The notes under the pieces were generated by a model. That model searched no databases. It saw only the letters and a program-made list of their open reading frames with translations, and was not told the DNA's origin. The translations under genes and the position numbers were made by a program. From NCBI GenBank assembly GCA_949130485.1, contig OX422183.1, positions 17,559,632-17,623,631 on the forward strand: a stretch of DNA of 64,000 bases, read 5' to 3'. The DNA comes from Agelas oroides (taxonomy: Eukaryota > Porifera > Demospongiae > Agelasida > Agelasidae). Of this stretch, positions 1-10,341 are shown one piece after another. Within the stretch, counting starts at the first letter, position 1. Each line of letters starts with the position of its first letter.

Positions 1-208
1 GCATGCGCAAATAACAAGGGCTAGACTAACTGCGTGTGTGAGGTGGGCGTATTGGGAGAAATGTCAAAACTCTCAAAATAGCCCACCCCCAACTTTTTGG
101 GGGTCATTTAAGTTCATCGCCCATGGGTGTAATTTCGAGAGATTACAGTATAATTGGGGCGAGCCTGAGCAAGCCCCACACTAGCGAGTCGAACGGTGGA
201 ATTTTCAT

Positions 209-209
209 A

Positions 210-243
<34 letters not shown>

Positions 244-245
244 AT
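209..245. repeat. (ATT)n microsatellite
   Basis: A run of ATT trinucleotides lies just inside the 5' end of the Helitron. The second Helitron has a (TA)n run at the equivalent place (about 20125-20145), so simple repeats may be a recurrent feature behind this 5' terminus. Confidence 0.9.
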
Positions 246-627
246 CATATACTTATTTAGTGTCAATACATTTACTCCCATTGAAAGGTGTGCAATTATT
301 TTTGTAATTGCACAGGTAGGAAAGATTCTGATTGGACAAAAAATACAAAAACTACAAAACCGTGCAAGGTGTAATCACTCACTGATTGGTCAGTAGCAAT
401 TTGCTGTAAACTATATTAACATAATGTAAACTTGTAACTTGTAAGCGACAACAATTTGCTGTCAACTATATTAACATAATGTAAACTTGTAACTTGTAAG
501 TGACAACAACTTGGTGTAAACTATACAGGTTATTGTAAACTTGTATACTATAAACCACCACATCACATACATACTCATACTTATTATAGCATACTGTAAA
601 CTAGGCGAAGTTTATGATTAACAAGGA

Positions 628-761
628 ACAGCATGTTTTCTCGTACAATTTGGGATTAATAGCACTCATGAATGGCATAATTGCACTCGGCTTCGCCTCG
701 TGCAATTAACAGCCATTCACTCGTGCTATTAATCCCAAATTGCACTCGAAACCATGCTGTT
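628..761. repeat. Long hairpin (fold-back MITE-like) 1
   Basis: The left arm starts AACAGCATG and the right arm ends CATGCTGTT. Both arms contain the inverse of GGGATTAATAGCAC, giving a palindrome of about 134 bp around 695. A second hairpin of similar size follows 10 bp later. No flanking duplication was identified. It lies inside the Helitron, so it may be Helitron structure or a later insertion. Confidence 0.75.
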
Positions 762-770
762 ACTTATACT

Positions 771-913
771 TATCACCATAGTACAAAGCTATACCGGAAA
801 ATATCACGAGTTTGTTGCCGTCTGTATTGTTACGAGTGCGCAGCACGAGTAACAATGCCAACGGCAACAAACGAGTGATATTTTCTCCGGTATAGCTTGG
901 TACTATGGTGATA
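771..913. repeat. Long hairpin (fold-back MITE-like) 2
   Basis: The arms TATCACCATAGTA and TACTATGGTGATA are inverted copies. The stem also includes AGCTATACCGGA(A)AATATCA and GTTGCCGT segments, with the turn near 840. It is a second long palindrome next to the one at 628-761. Confidence 0.78.
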
Positions 914-954
914 ATGATTTTATCATACAAACCTTCGATTTCATTGCACGTTCA

Positions 955-1070
955 GACGCAGCGCACGTGACTTGTAGTACCTGATACGGATTCTCGCGTG
1001 ACTTGTAGTACCTGATACGGATTCTCGCGTGACTTGCAGTACTGATACGGATTCTCGCGTGACTTGCAGT
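955..1070. repeat. Short direct repeat, about 31-bp unit
   Basis: The unit CGTGACTTG(T/C)AGTA(CC)TGATACGGATTCTCG occurs about four times with small length changes. It is non-coding as far as can be seen and lies between the hairpins and the ORF of the first Helitron. Confidence 0.75.
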
Positions 1071-1367
1071 AAAATATACGGCTTTTTATAAACTGCGCGC
1101 AGCTGCAAGGCTTCCCCATTGACTCCCATACATTAGCGTGAGTTAGACGTATGATAATTATACTTATTATATATCTGTCGTACGTCGTTCCATAAATGCA
1201 AATTGTTAATCCGAAACGTTGTGCACGCCGCGTACAACTGTGGACAGAATATCGAAAAGAACACGTGGTCAAAGTAAAATGTGTGAATAAAGACCGTACT
1301 CTAGTCTAGAGTCCTACTTCTGAGCCCTAATCCAGAGTTTTACATTCAGCGTTTTAGCCTTCAAGTT

Positions 1368-2341
1368 TTGTTCAACATGGATACCCAGAGCAATCCTAGA
1401 AGAGCTCTCAAATCAGTGCAGGAACAAGAAGATCGGCGACGGCGAAGAAACAAAAGAGACAGAGCCCAACGTGCTGTAGAGACAGCGGAACAGAGGAGCG
1501 AACGATTGAGGAAACGGAGGGAAAGGGATCGTGCCAGGCGCGCTGCTCAAACTGCTATTGAAAGACAAGCTACTTCACAGCGGAAAAGTACCCGTGAACG
1601 CGAAAGAACGGCAGCTGAGACCACTGAGGAGAGAGAAACAAGATTACAGCGGATGAGCACCAACCAGCGCGAAAGGTTGGCAGTTGAAGCCCCCGAGGAG
1701 AGAGAAACGAGGTTACAGCAGATGAGAGATAGACTGGCAGTTGAAACCCCCGAGGAGAGAGAAACGAGGTTACAGCAGATGAGAGCTATATAGACTGGCA
1801 GCTGAAACCCCCGAGGAGAGAGAAACGAGGTTACAGCAGATGAGAGATAGACTGGCAGCTGAAACCCCCCCCCCCCGAGGAGAGAGAAACGAGGTTACAG
1901 CAGATGAGAGATAGACTGGCAGCTGAAACCCCCGAAGAGAGAGAAGCAAGATTACAGCAGATGAGCACCAACCAGCGCGAAAGGTTGGCAGTTGAAGCCC
2001 CCAAAGAGAGGGAATTGAGATTAGAGCATTACAGTACAAGGTACAGGGAACAACAGTCTGTGCAGCCACAACTCCCACTGTTTCAACAGTGTTCCATCCA
2101 AGCCAAGATGCAAAGATTCCATGCGAACATGGCTACATTGGACACACCGACATGCTCCACTTGTTCAGAAAGATTTCCTGGCCTCCATTTCCACTCAAAG
2201 TCTAACGAATGTCTGCGTTGTAGCTGCGACAAGCACATTCCGAAGTTATACTCTTCTGCCAACAACATGGACCCCGGCCCTATTCCACCTCAACTGCAGG
2301 TTAGTAACACAGACACATGCATATGCACACTTGTGCCGTAA
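1368..2341 (+). pseudogene. Helitron N-terminal coiled-coil / zinc-binding ORF remnant
   Basis: The product starts at ATG 1377 or just before and is very rich in Arg and Glu: a long predicted coiled coil made of 19-residue repeats (core EERETRLQQM). A Cys-rich segment follows, with CSTCSERF, CLRC and DKHIPKLYS and then NNMDPGPIPPQL. This order is characteristic of the N-terminal part of Helitron helicase polyproteins in sponges and cnidarians. The frame breaks inside the repeats: a stop follows MRAI at about 1791 and the ORF resumes in another frame from 1904. Extra repeat copies and a run of 13 C at about 1866 explain the shift. The downstream Helitron_like_N, HUH Rep and Pif1 domains are absent. 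It was probably never functional in this copy. Confidence 0.7.
1730..1975 (+). repeat. 57-bp intragenic minisatellite
   Basis: About four copies of a 57-bp unit begin AGACTGGCAG(C/T)TGAAACCC. At 19 codons it is exactly in frame in the undamaged copies. An inserted AT near 1790 and an expanded C-tract near 1866 break the frame, which is consistent with replication slippage. Confidence 0.8.
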
Positions 2342-2958
2342 CCTACGAAAATAGCATGAACTCCTAGAGGAGGCAAGTGTGTTTTCAAAAGTTTTGATAT
2401 TCTTGAAAGATGCCTCTTCAGAAAGAGTCGTATAGCCATACTGAATGACTGCAATGCCTTCCCTGTACTGTACCTGCTGCGCACTCACGCAAACAGGGTG
2501 AGTGGGGTGGACAGCACAAGCCTCCGCGCGGCCCACCCTGGGATTCTGAGTGCCTTACCCAGAATGCTAATTGTGCTCTTATTAAATTCCTACCCACATT
2601 TTCTCTTATGCTGTTTGATACTTTCACCAACTATAATGCACATATTTCATTCGTTCATTTACTCATCCATCCTATCTGTCCTTTCCTTACCCATGGCCAA
2701 GAGAGACCGGATTGAACGATACCAAAAGAACTCCAAGAAACAAGAAAGCTCCTGATTGAGTAAACCCTTGCTTCCATCCCACACTGGTTACTGTTCTATC
2801 ATACTTGAGATATGGATTTTGTCATATGCATCTCCATGTATCCTGTCAAAGTTGAGTTTGTACAACAACATTGAAACAAACTGGTTTCTAAGTACATAAC
2901 TAATCAGCCTCGTTCCGCCTGGAACTTTGACAAAGCTAATCATTTAGTAGCCCTTCAG
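2342..2958. other. Helitron interior without recognisable coding sequence
   Basis: Between the ORF remnant and the 100-bp TIR element I see only short open frames without family resemblance. Confidence 0.5.
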
Positions 2959-3058
2959 TACCCTCGTTCCCAGGCCTACAGTCCAGTTTTTTGATCGCTT
3001 GCAGTATGCAAAAACGCGACCAAAAACTGGACGGTGGGAAGGCCTGGGAACGAGGCTA
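2959..3058. mobile_element. 9-bp-TSD TIR element, TAGCCTCG family, 100 bp
   Basis: The ends TACCCTCGTTCCCAGGCC and GGCCTGGGAACGAGGCTA are inverted. The flanks GCCCTTCAG (2950-2958) and GCCCTCCAG (3059-3067) match at 8 of 9. It is almost all TIR, including the internal GATCGCTTGCAGTA motif shared with the copy at 41809. Confidence 0.85.
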
Positions 3059-3504
3059 GCCCTCCAGCATGTGCACGTAGGCCATCATCAACATGCGCAT
3101 GCACATAAATTGATTTTCCAGGAGCAAGGTGGGGCTGCTTTCAATGCAATGCAGTTTAGGAGCTGCTAATAAACGTAGCCGATACCTGATGAAAGGTTTC
3201 AGACCGAGCACTGCACAATACTTTCAGAGTTGTGATTTAATGTGTACCTACTATTACCCATCCATGTGGTATTCTACCGCTTGCTCAGGCTCACCCCAAG
3301 ATGCCTTGCATCTACACTAGTTAATTTAATGAACAATCAATTCCAGACAAAGCATCCACGTCTACCTGAACAACAGCTACGTTCCTGCTATTCGCCATGT
3401 CTGCACGTGATGCTGTAAAATGCGCATGCTCAAGAAATGAACTTGAACTTTGAACTTCTAACCTGATGTAAGCTTTGGAGGGAGAGAAAGAAAAATCCAC
3501 ACAG

Positions 3505-3579
3505 GGATCCAGCTGGGAATCGAACCTGGGACCTTCCGATTACTAGACGGACACTCTTACACACTGAGCCACTGGACCC
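3505..3579 (-). repeat. tRNA-derived SINE head (Thr-AGT-like)
   Basis: On the minus strand a 75-nt tRNA-like sequence has a pairing 7-bp acceptor stem (GGGTCCA with TGGATCC), an A box (GTGGCTCAGTG), a B box (GGTTCGATTCC) and an anticodon loop CTAGTAA on a stem TCCGT/TCGGA. Flanks on both sides (pyrimidine-rich TTTCTTTCTCTCTC and a GTCTGCATATAACAG segment) match the + strand copy at 10604. It is therefore a dispersed retroposed repeat rather than a single tRNA gene. Confidence 0.7.
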
Positions 3580-3698
3580 ACGGCAGAGGAGCGGGAGCAA
3601 GTCTGCATATAACAGCCATGCTAGAGGCCCCAGCCGACTCCAGCTGTCCCTCTCTCTCTCACCGTTGATTACACTGCCTCGTTTTTAAATGGATGTGT

Positions 3699-3853
3699 CA
3701 GCATTCGAGGCCTACTGTATAGCAGGCGACAATGCGTTGAGAGATAATTGAGCCGGAGGCTGGAGTGGTGGACAGTGAGAGTATCCGCTCAGGCAAAGTG
3801 CCTGTACAGTTAATCCACCCCAGGCCCGCAACCCCATCCGCTGGGGATCTCCA
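3699..3853 (+). repeat. Dispersed repeat 'GCATTCGAGGCC', copy 1
   Basis: The segment runs from GCATTCGAGGCCTACTG to GGGGATCTCCA and is closely similar to 10342-10493 in the same orientation. At 10.3 kb it lies upstream of a + strand tRNA-like block; here it lies downstream of a minus-strand one. The two blocks are therefore separable modules. Confidence 0.75.
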
Positions 3854-4038
3854 TAAAATGACTTTCCAAAATCTGTACTGGTTGCAAGGGGATCAACAAC
3901 TTGCATAGCACTAAGTAGCTGTGGGCATGGTTGAAAAGAGCTCTCCGGTACTTCAACATGTTCACGAGGTTATTAAGATACTAGCACTCAGAGTGGGGGT
4001 AGAGTGATTTGAAATTGCACCTGCTACTGGTTCAGTTA

Positions 4039-5110
4039 TTAAACTTCCCACATGTAACTGCATAGGTGTTCGCCCATGTTCAGTTGAAATTCAGTGGTTG
4101 TTCCAACCATGAGTAAATGACATAAGGTTCTCATTAATCTGAGGAAGGAAAATATGGTGAAGACAAACAGGTCTATATCATTCAGAGGATCCAGATTATC
4201 CTCACGCTCTAGAGCTCTGAAAGCTTCAGCAAATGGTTTAAGGTGGCGGGATACTGTTCTGTGCGTACGGCGCACGCGTAGCAATGAATTAAGATACCGT
4301 AATTCCTTATATATGCGTATGTACTATTCACTTTGAACTTTGAACTCAGCCGTTACGGTGATATGTAACCAAAAATAAAGTCGTGGAGACGGATTTACAA
4401 CTAGCGAAGACGGTGAAACTACGCTAAAATACCATGCGAAGGGCGACTCGAAGCAGTTTTTGCGATAACGCCTTCCGTTGCAACGTTACGTCCCGTTGTT
4501 TCAAGGAAATTTGGTAAGACAGTAAGTTTTTGTAGTTAAAAACTTTCTATTTTGAGTACCATTTACCGTAGCGGCAAAAACGTTTCGAGCCGCCCTAGAG
4601 TTTATTAATGCGCACCTCCAACAGCGAGATCAAGTCGCTGGCGAGCTTCGTACTGTAGATTTTTGGTTAATAGTCTGTGGGGACACTCGTGTGCTCACTG
4701 TGGCTACAAAGTGAGCTATTTCCACGGTTTTTCCTGTACACATTCACTACCTTCCCTGCTTCATATTCAGTAGCTTTTGTTGTACTGGGATGAGTTCTGT
4801 ACGAGAAATTTTATGTTGATATATTTCATAAACCACGCCCACCGGGACTATCCCGCCACCTTAAGTACACTTGTTCTCACATCCCTCCACAATCGTTCAA
4901 TTCTCTCATTGTGGGTTGAACTTCCCACAGTCACACAAGATTCATTGTTGTGGTGACTAACCATAAATCGCCACACATCCACATTTTCACCCCCATGGTC
5001 TGATCTCACTCTGGTCGGAATTCCATATTTGCCAATTGCACTATCAAAAGATCCAGCCACAGTTTCTGCTCTGTTGTTGTTGGCACATTTTAGAAAAGCA
5101 ACATATTTAT
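4039..5110 (-). pseudogene. Transposon integrase (rve-like core) fragment, split by a MITE
   Basis: Minus-strand reading from about 5110 to 4861 gives an integrase-like core, with RSDHGGENVDVW carrying one catalytic Asp and HNERIERLWRDV the Glu. The reading resumes at 4241-4039 with EREDNLDPLNDIDLF, the segment that follows the core in this family of animal DNA-transposon integrases (PF24764-like). The gap is exactly the TTAA-flanked element 4242-4860. The upstream part with the first catalytic Asp is missing, because 5111 onward is another repeat. It is a dead fragment and also diverges at its end after FSFLRLM. Confidence 0.65.
4242..4860. mobile_element. TTAA-flanked MITE (Kolobok/piggyBac type), 619 bp
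   Basis: The TIRs GGTGGCGGGATA and TATCCCGCCACC are exact inverses. The target duplication TTAA is at 4238-4241 and 4861-4864. There is no coding potential. It sits inside the integrase fragment; removing it and one TTAA makes the flanking reading frame contiguous. Confidence 0.85.
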
Positions 5111-5111
5111 C

Positions 5112-5455
5112 GAGGCGTCGCCGAGCGTAGAACGCAAGGCGGAGAGATGCTCCCGATGCTAGTGGTGGCCTGATGAGCTTCAGCGTTGAGGGGTGAGGAA
5201 GCAGAGCGCTTCCGCAAAGTAGCTGGTGTGTCCATCATTGATGCAGGCGGTCCACGTTCGCGGTAGACACTTTAAGACTGGACAGCCGAGTGGCTTAAAT
5301 AAACTTAATATTTCCACTGCGGGATGAGTCTTCTTCTGGGGGGGTGGGGGGGCTTATGCGCGGGATAAAAATACCTCTGCAAGACTTTGTGCTAAAAATG
5401 CAGGGGGGGGCGGGGCTTATGCGTGAGGGGGGGCATAGTTGCTGGACACTACGGT
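5112..5455. repeat. Truncated CCGTAGT-TIR element, copy 1
   Basis: The sequence from GGCGTCGCCGAGCGTAGAA to GGACACTACGGTA matches the right two-thirds of the complete element 9681-10169. The left end is missing. It contains the characteristic G-runs and CTTATGCGCGGGATA motif. It lies immediately before the Ig exon. Confidence 0.75.
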
Positions 5456-5501
5456 ATATGTCAAGCTCATTCATCACTTTTTTGTTGTGTTTGCTTAACA
5501 G

Positions 5502-5846
5502 CTGCAGACAATGTGGTGCTCACCTCTTCTCTGATAGACGATGGAAGACAATTTGCTTGCCCTGGAGAATTGGTGACCTTCACCTGTCAAGTCTATGACG
5601 GATTTTTCCTCCGGTGGGATAGTCCACTTATCACTCCAATTACATACTCATCAACCAGAGCAGCTCCATCCTCTACACCAAGTCCACCATTTCTTGCAAC
5701 CCTTACTAGTCGTATAGGAAGCGGTCCAGCAAACTTTACGTCCACTCTGCAGGTGAATGCATCAAGCAGTTTATCAAATACTGACACTACTGTAGAGTGC
5801 AGGAATCAGGCATCAGATTCTGAACAATTAGATTTTGCAACTCCAG
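5502..5846 (+). CDS. Receptor exon: immunoglobulin-like domain
   Basis: This is a 345-nt exon (115 codons) between a polypyrimidine/AACAG acceptor and a CCAG/GTAAGA donor. Both boundaries are phase 1. The product has the Ig core pattern: CPGELVTFTC supplies the B-strand Cys and TTVECRN the F-strand Cys, with several N-glycosylation sequons between. Ig domains of this CPGE type are frequent in sponge receptors (established knowledge, from recall). Symmetrical 1-1 exons are the mobile unit of extracellular-domain shuffling. The signal-peptide exon would lie upstream and was not recognised. It may belong to the same gene as the exons at 8.5 and 26-30 kb. Confidence 0.8.
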
Positions 5847-5922
5847 GTAAGACCTCTAGTTAGCTTGTTTTACCATTTTATTCTGAATGATTCAAATGGG
5901 GTTCTAGTCAGGGTACCCTCCT

Positions 5923-6103
5923 CCACACACACACATACACACACACACACATGTATGCACGCATGCACGCACACACACGCATACACACACACACACACAT
6001 ACACACACACACAACACACACACACATACACACACACACACACAGCACACACACACACACACACACACCACCACCACCACCACTACCACCACTACCACCA
6101 TGT
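5923..6103. repeat. (CA)n microsatellite followed by (ACC)n
   Basis: About 140 bp of CA dinucleotides with interruptions (ATGTATGCACG) pass into ACC trinucleotides at about 6068. It lies in the intron just after the Ig exon. Confidence 0.95.
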
Positions 6104-6191
6104 TTCTGTTATACCACTGTTAATTTTAATGTAGTTTTAATGTAACCAGCATTTTGATAATTGGTGGGTTGAATGCGATTTATCATAGATA

Positions 6192-7157
6192 TACCATATA
6201 CTTTCGCGAAAGAGCACCCATGGGCGGAGCACCTTATAAGAGTAGGATAAAGTGGAGGGTGGGCGCTCTTTCAAGTGTTTTTGCTAACCATGAAAGAGCA
6301 CCCATGACATGACTCGATGCCCTCAAACCTGGATGAACAATCACATACAATGGAGCCACCAGCCTTCGAAGTCAAGTCCCGATGGTACACAACATTCGGA
6401 ATGGCAACATGTCACCGTGAGTGCCACGTAACTAGTGGAGTGCGACCGCATTAGCAACATCTGTCTATGAAAGTAACCTTGTGATAACCGTAGGTGAAGT
6501 ACAATATGAAGTTTCTCACCTCAGATACCATATTTCTTCGAATAGACGCCGCCCTCGAATAGTCGCCGCCCTTGAATAGTAGCCGGACAATTCAAAGCTC
6601 TTGAATGAAATAAACGCCGCCTTCGAATAATAGCCGCGGCTAGTAAACGCAGCACGCACACACATGTGCGAATGATTTCTGACGACAATCAGCACGCTAG
6701 CGCTATGACTGTTTGTGTTGTACAACCCGTTCCCATGGCTGACAGCAGAACTGAGAGGCTGCGCATACTACTGACAGCGTCTAGCAACCATCACCGACTC
6801 ACTCGTATGTACATTATCCAGCCGTCATTGATGTCTCCAGGCTTGCCAAAGAAATAAACGCCGCCCTCAAATAGTAGCTGCCCTCGAATAGTAGCTGCCC
6901 TCGAATAGTAGCTGCACAGAATGAGCAGCGAAGTAAAATAATAGCCGTGGCGTCTGATCGAAGAAATACGGTATGCATGATGCTAGAGGGTGTGCTTCTC
7001 CAAACTCCATGAGTACACTCTATTATTTACGCGAATCTCACTCCAGGGTGAGTGCTCATTTGAGAAAACTTTGACCCTATACAGGAAATTGGACCAAAAG
7101 CATGGGGTGGGTGCTCTTTCAAGAGTGGGTACTCTTTCACGAGACTGCGGTATATGT
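6192..7157. mobile_element. TIR element with GAAAGAGCACCC ends
   Basis: The left end TATACTTTCGCGAAAGAG and the right end CTTTCACGAGACTGCGGTATA are imperfect inverses, and further AAAGAGCACCC copies lie inside both ends (6283-6304, 7098-7130). TA at both borders suggests a Tc1/mariner-type target. No ORF was found. It hosts a nested MITE at 6528-6971. Confidence 0.6.
6528..6971. mobile_element. TA-flanked MITE, CCATATTTCTTCGA family, copy 1
   Basis: The ends CCATATTTCTTCGA and TCGAAGAAATACGG are inverses. The TA duplications are at 6526-6527 and 6972-6973. Subterminal GAATAGTAGC(T/C)GCCCTC repeats occur at both ends. Another complete copy is at 27012-27467. Confidence 0.8.
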
Positions 7158-7770
7158 ATATCTGGTGTACGTTGTTCCGTATGTTTTTTGACGCTGTAAT
7201 TTAACACAATAGCTGTGGGCTGTGTGCGGACAATATATAATATTTTCGCACAACTTTAATACAGTCAGCAAGCAGGTTAACTTGAATGACAACTGTTATA
7301 TGAGAGACAGCCAGGAAGGACAGTCGGAGCATATGAACCTACTGTGTAACAAAGGATAGTAGTTGTGTGCAACATTTGGGAGAGGCAGCTGTAGCGTAAG
7401 TATCTACTGAATGTATAATATAAGGCTATTAAACAGCTGTGTAGACTGCATCACTGCTTACAGAATGCAGAAGGCATGCTTTGACCGTCCTTGTTAGCTG
7501 TGCGTGGTGACTTCTTCTGCTATTTGTCTAAGATGCCTCAATTGATGACTATGCATGACAAGGCATGCAGAGTAGTTGCCTTAGGCAGGACATATGGCTC
7601 TTGACAACCTCTTCTCTACAACCATGAAAATTCTCTCTGGAAAACATTAAGCACTAATAGTGGAGTAACAAACCTCGTTTAGCTACATGCACAGCCGGTG
7701 TGCTGTTATCTGATACTTCACTGGCAAAAGCTTGAGTTATGTAACAGTTCTATCTATGGTTCAATGCTAC
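7158..7770. other. Non-coding stretch
   Basis: No gene was recognised. Segments such as AGCTGTGTAGAC...AGAATGCAGAAGGCA resemble sequence just upstream of the Helitron at 20 kb, so this may be repeat-derived. Confidence 0.4.
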
Positions 7771-7821
7771 ACTGCACTGCTTGCTCACGCTTTCCCCCCA
7801 CAATGTTTTACATTCACCTAG
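7771..7821 (+). mobile_element. Orphan Helitron 3' terminus
   Basis: TTGCTCACGCTTTCCCCCC is followed by a hairpin (AATGT, loop TTT, ACATT), CAC, CTAG (7818-7821) and T. This matches the 3' ends at 3320 and 21495 in layout. The 5' end of this copy was not found. Confidence 0.6.
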
Positions 7822-8521
7822 TAATGTTTGATTTCATTCTTGAGCTTCATATAATGCCTCAACTCACATTCTGGTTATAGTAAATCTATAACAAGAAATC
7901 GCCTCATAGAGCTTGGACACTTTAATTGTCCAGACACCTCAATTATGAATTTTTCATCTCTCTAATTAAGCCGGACAGCAGAGAAATTGAGTCCCCTCTC
8001 TAATACAAGCGGACACAAGTGATTCTTGCAGTATGAAACACTTCTATTATCCATGCTCACTGAACCATTGTACTATGTGCACTCAAATGCTATTTCATGG
8101 TTTGGGGTGTGTTTACACTCGAAAGATACAAACTCACACCAAACAGTATAGATTAAAATGTATTGAGCTATAGGTATGCCAAGCAGTATGCAAACCAGGT
8201 AGGGATGACATAAAAGTGACAATAAACATATACAAAGCCTGATCCTTATACCTTTTTCACACTTAGTTCAGTTTATTGATAATTAACTTTGCATGCATGC
8301 TAACTAATGTAGTCCATGGGTAATCAAAAGATTCATTCCGCATTCGTAAGTTAACAGTCCAGAGTCCAGCTCTTACAAACATCACATGTGCATGTGAAAA
8401 TTATGTAAGGTGTTTTGTACATTTATTTTTATCACTATTTTGTTTGCATACTTTTTGGCAGGCAATCCCTACATCTTGAGTGCTTACTATACTATACTAT
8501 TCTTTGCATGTTATCATATAG
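7822..8521. other. Intron-like AT-rich stretch
   Basis: No element or gene was recognised. It ends with an AT-rich tract and the TATAG acceptor of the FN3 exon. Confidence 0.4.
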
Positions 8522-8845
8522 TGAGACCAGCTGCTCCAAATATTACTGTGGATCGTGTCGAAAGAGCTACAGGTGGAGGATCTGTTACCATCTGGGTTAG
8601 CTGGATACAATCGCCAAATCTTGACCAGTTTGATATTGATCATTATGACATCACAGTGACCTCAACATCGGGTGTACAGCACATGACAACTGAATGTGGA
8701 GAAAGTACCAATGCAACACTTACCAATGTGACAGAAGTTCGAAGCAATGTGCAGCTGAACACTATTTTTACTGTCACTATCACAGCCACAAGCAGGTGTA
8801 ATGAGACCAGTCCTCCTGCTAATGATTTCTACCCCCTCAGACTCA
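8522..8845 (+). CDS. Receptor exon: fibronectin type III domain
   Basis: This is a 324-nt exon (108 codons) after a TATAG acceptor, ending before GTAAGC, phase 1 at both sides. The product begins RPAAPNITVDRV. It has the FN3 Trp (VTIWVSWI), an IDHYDITV strand in the usual Tyr-containing position and a late NTIFTVTITATSRC strand, with Asn-X-Ser/Thr sequons. An alternative acceptor nine bases later gives the same phase. The Ig exon upstream has the same phase, which supports a shared multi-domain receptor. Confidence 0.8.
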
Positions 8846-9149
8846 GTAAGCATGCCTAGGGTAGTTTAGATTGATATGTTTTCTTAGTAATTAATAGATT
8901 AACTACTGTATGATGCACTAATACTAGAGTAAATGTTAACATTAGCCTGAGTAAGCTGTTAAGTTCTGATCACAGCAGCAGTAATAATATGCTCAGTGTT
9001 TGTCGCCCAACTAGGCTGAATTCAGTTGCACACAGACATGCATCCTGAACCTATGTACTTAAGGACACTGCAGTTGTGATTATTTCACAACTGTATTTGA
9101 TTTGTGATTTCAAGGGTGCATTGAGCAGCTTGATGGGCATACATACCAT

Positions 9150-9540
9150 AGATCTGGAAATTTTTGTGTCGTAAAAATTTCGTGTTTTCATGTAAAAAAT
9201 TTTTTGTGGTCTAGGGTACCCACGAAAATTTTTTGACGGTATTAAATCGATTCTACGCTCCCAGGTTTAGAATGAGACCACACATGCCAAGAAATTGTGG
9301 AGTATGAACAGCTTGTTGCGTTTGTGGGATGTGGTTACCATGCAGCTGTTGGCAAACTACTCGCATGTGAAAGAGAACCGACGAGCGCTGTAGGCACGTA
9401 CTGTGGCAGTAAAGACAGACGATTTATTTGACACAGATGAATGGAGAGTTGTCACACGTTTGCCATGTTGGCATGAGTCACCTGCGGGTATCAAAGAAGA
9501 GGTCGTCTCGCACAAAGTAACTAGCTAGCTGTGTTGTACA
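9150..9540. repeat. Dispersed repeat 'AGATCTGGAAATTTT', copy 1
   Basis: It runs from TAGATCTGGAAATTTTTG through TTAAATCGATTC to TAACTAGCTAGCTGTG. A second copy in the same orientation is at 29175-29545, diverged with indels. Both copies lie in introns of the candidate receptor gene. Confidence 0.75.
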
Positions 9541-9680
9541 AAAATGTGCTAACTGTGTGACGAACTGTGACTGCATGTTAGGTGTCAATATTTGCACATT
9601 ATATGTTAATAGGTGTCAGGATTAGTCAGGTATTTTGATTACTAGAGGTTCAATATTTAATTTAAGTGCTCATTGTTGTA

Positions 9681-10169
9681 CCGTAGTGTCCTGCAAATAC
9701 ACCCCCCCCTTTTGCAACCTTAGCCTTAGTACAAAGTGCAGGGGGGGCTTATACGTGGGATGCGACATTTTCTCTCGCGATTACACCCTCCCTTCCGGTG
9801 CCCCACCCACATAATTGAGTAAAGCGACCTCATTGTCGGTGGGGGGTACAGTGGGGGCCGAGCGTAGAATGCGAGGCGGAGACATGCTCCCAACGCTAGC
9901 GGTATAGGCTGATGAGCTTCAGCGTTGAGGGGCAAGGAAGCAGGGTGCTTCCACAAAGCAGCTGGTGTGTCCATCGTTGATGCGGGCGGTCCGCATTCGC
10001 GGTAGACACTTAAACAGTAGACAGCCGAGTGGCTTTAATCTCAATATTTCGACTGCGGGCTTCTGGGGGGGGCTTATGCGCGGGATACAAATACCTCTGC
10101 AAGACTTTGCGCTAAAAAATGCAGGGGTGGCTTATGCACGAGGGGGGGCGTATTTGCGGGAAACTACGG
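9681..10169. mobile_element. TA-flanked MITE, CCGTAGT family, complete copy (489 bp)
   Basis: The TIRs CCGTAGTGTCCTGCAAATAC and GTATTTGCGGGAAACTACGG are inverses with few mismatches, bordered by TA at 9679-9680 and 10170-10171. Both ends contain runs of 7-9 C or G next to the TIR. There is no coding potential. A truncated relative lies at 5112-5455. Confidence 0.8.
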
Positions 10170-10341
10170 TACTTGTTCATGGACCTATCTTTTGTTCTGG
10201 TATCAAATACTAGTAGTCGAGCTCAGTCCATCACAGACTTTTTATTTCGTGGTTTACGCAAACCACAAGTTACTCCTGCCTACATAGAGCCTTCACATCA
10301 AGCCAGAAAAGTTCCTATGCATTTGTGTGCATTGGATATCA

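Larger units (their letters stand above)
154..3320 (+). mobile_element. Helitron, 3.2 kb, with degraded N-terminal ORF
   Basis: The 5' end reads TTGGGGCGAGCCTGAGC. The 3' end has a hairpin (AGATGC, loop CTT, GCATCT) followed by ACA and CTAG at 3317-3320. The flanks are A (153) and T (3321), the A/T target used by Helitrons, with no target duplication. The interior carries an ORF remnant (1368-2341) of the Helitron N-terminal type. Two other loci in the window have the same end structure, which supports the boundaries. No Rep (HUH) or helicase domain is visible, so this copy is non-autonomous. It later received a 100-bp TIR element at 2959. The first base pair is TT rather than the usual TC, shared with the copy ending at 43030, so it may be a subfamily trait. 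Confidence 0.72.

Noticed and set aside
5870-6134. His/Thr-rich open frames
   Set aside because: Translation of the (CA)n and (ACC)n microsatellite.
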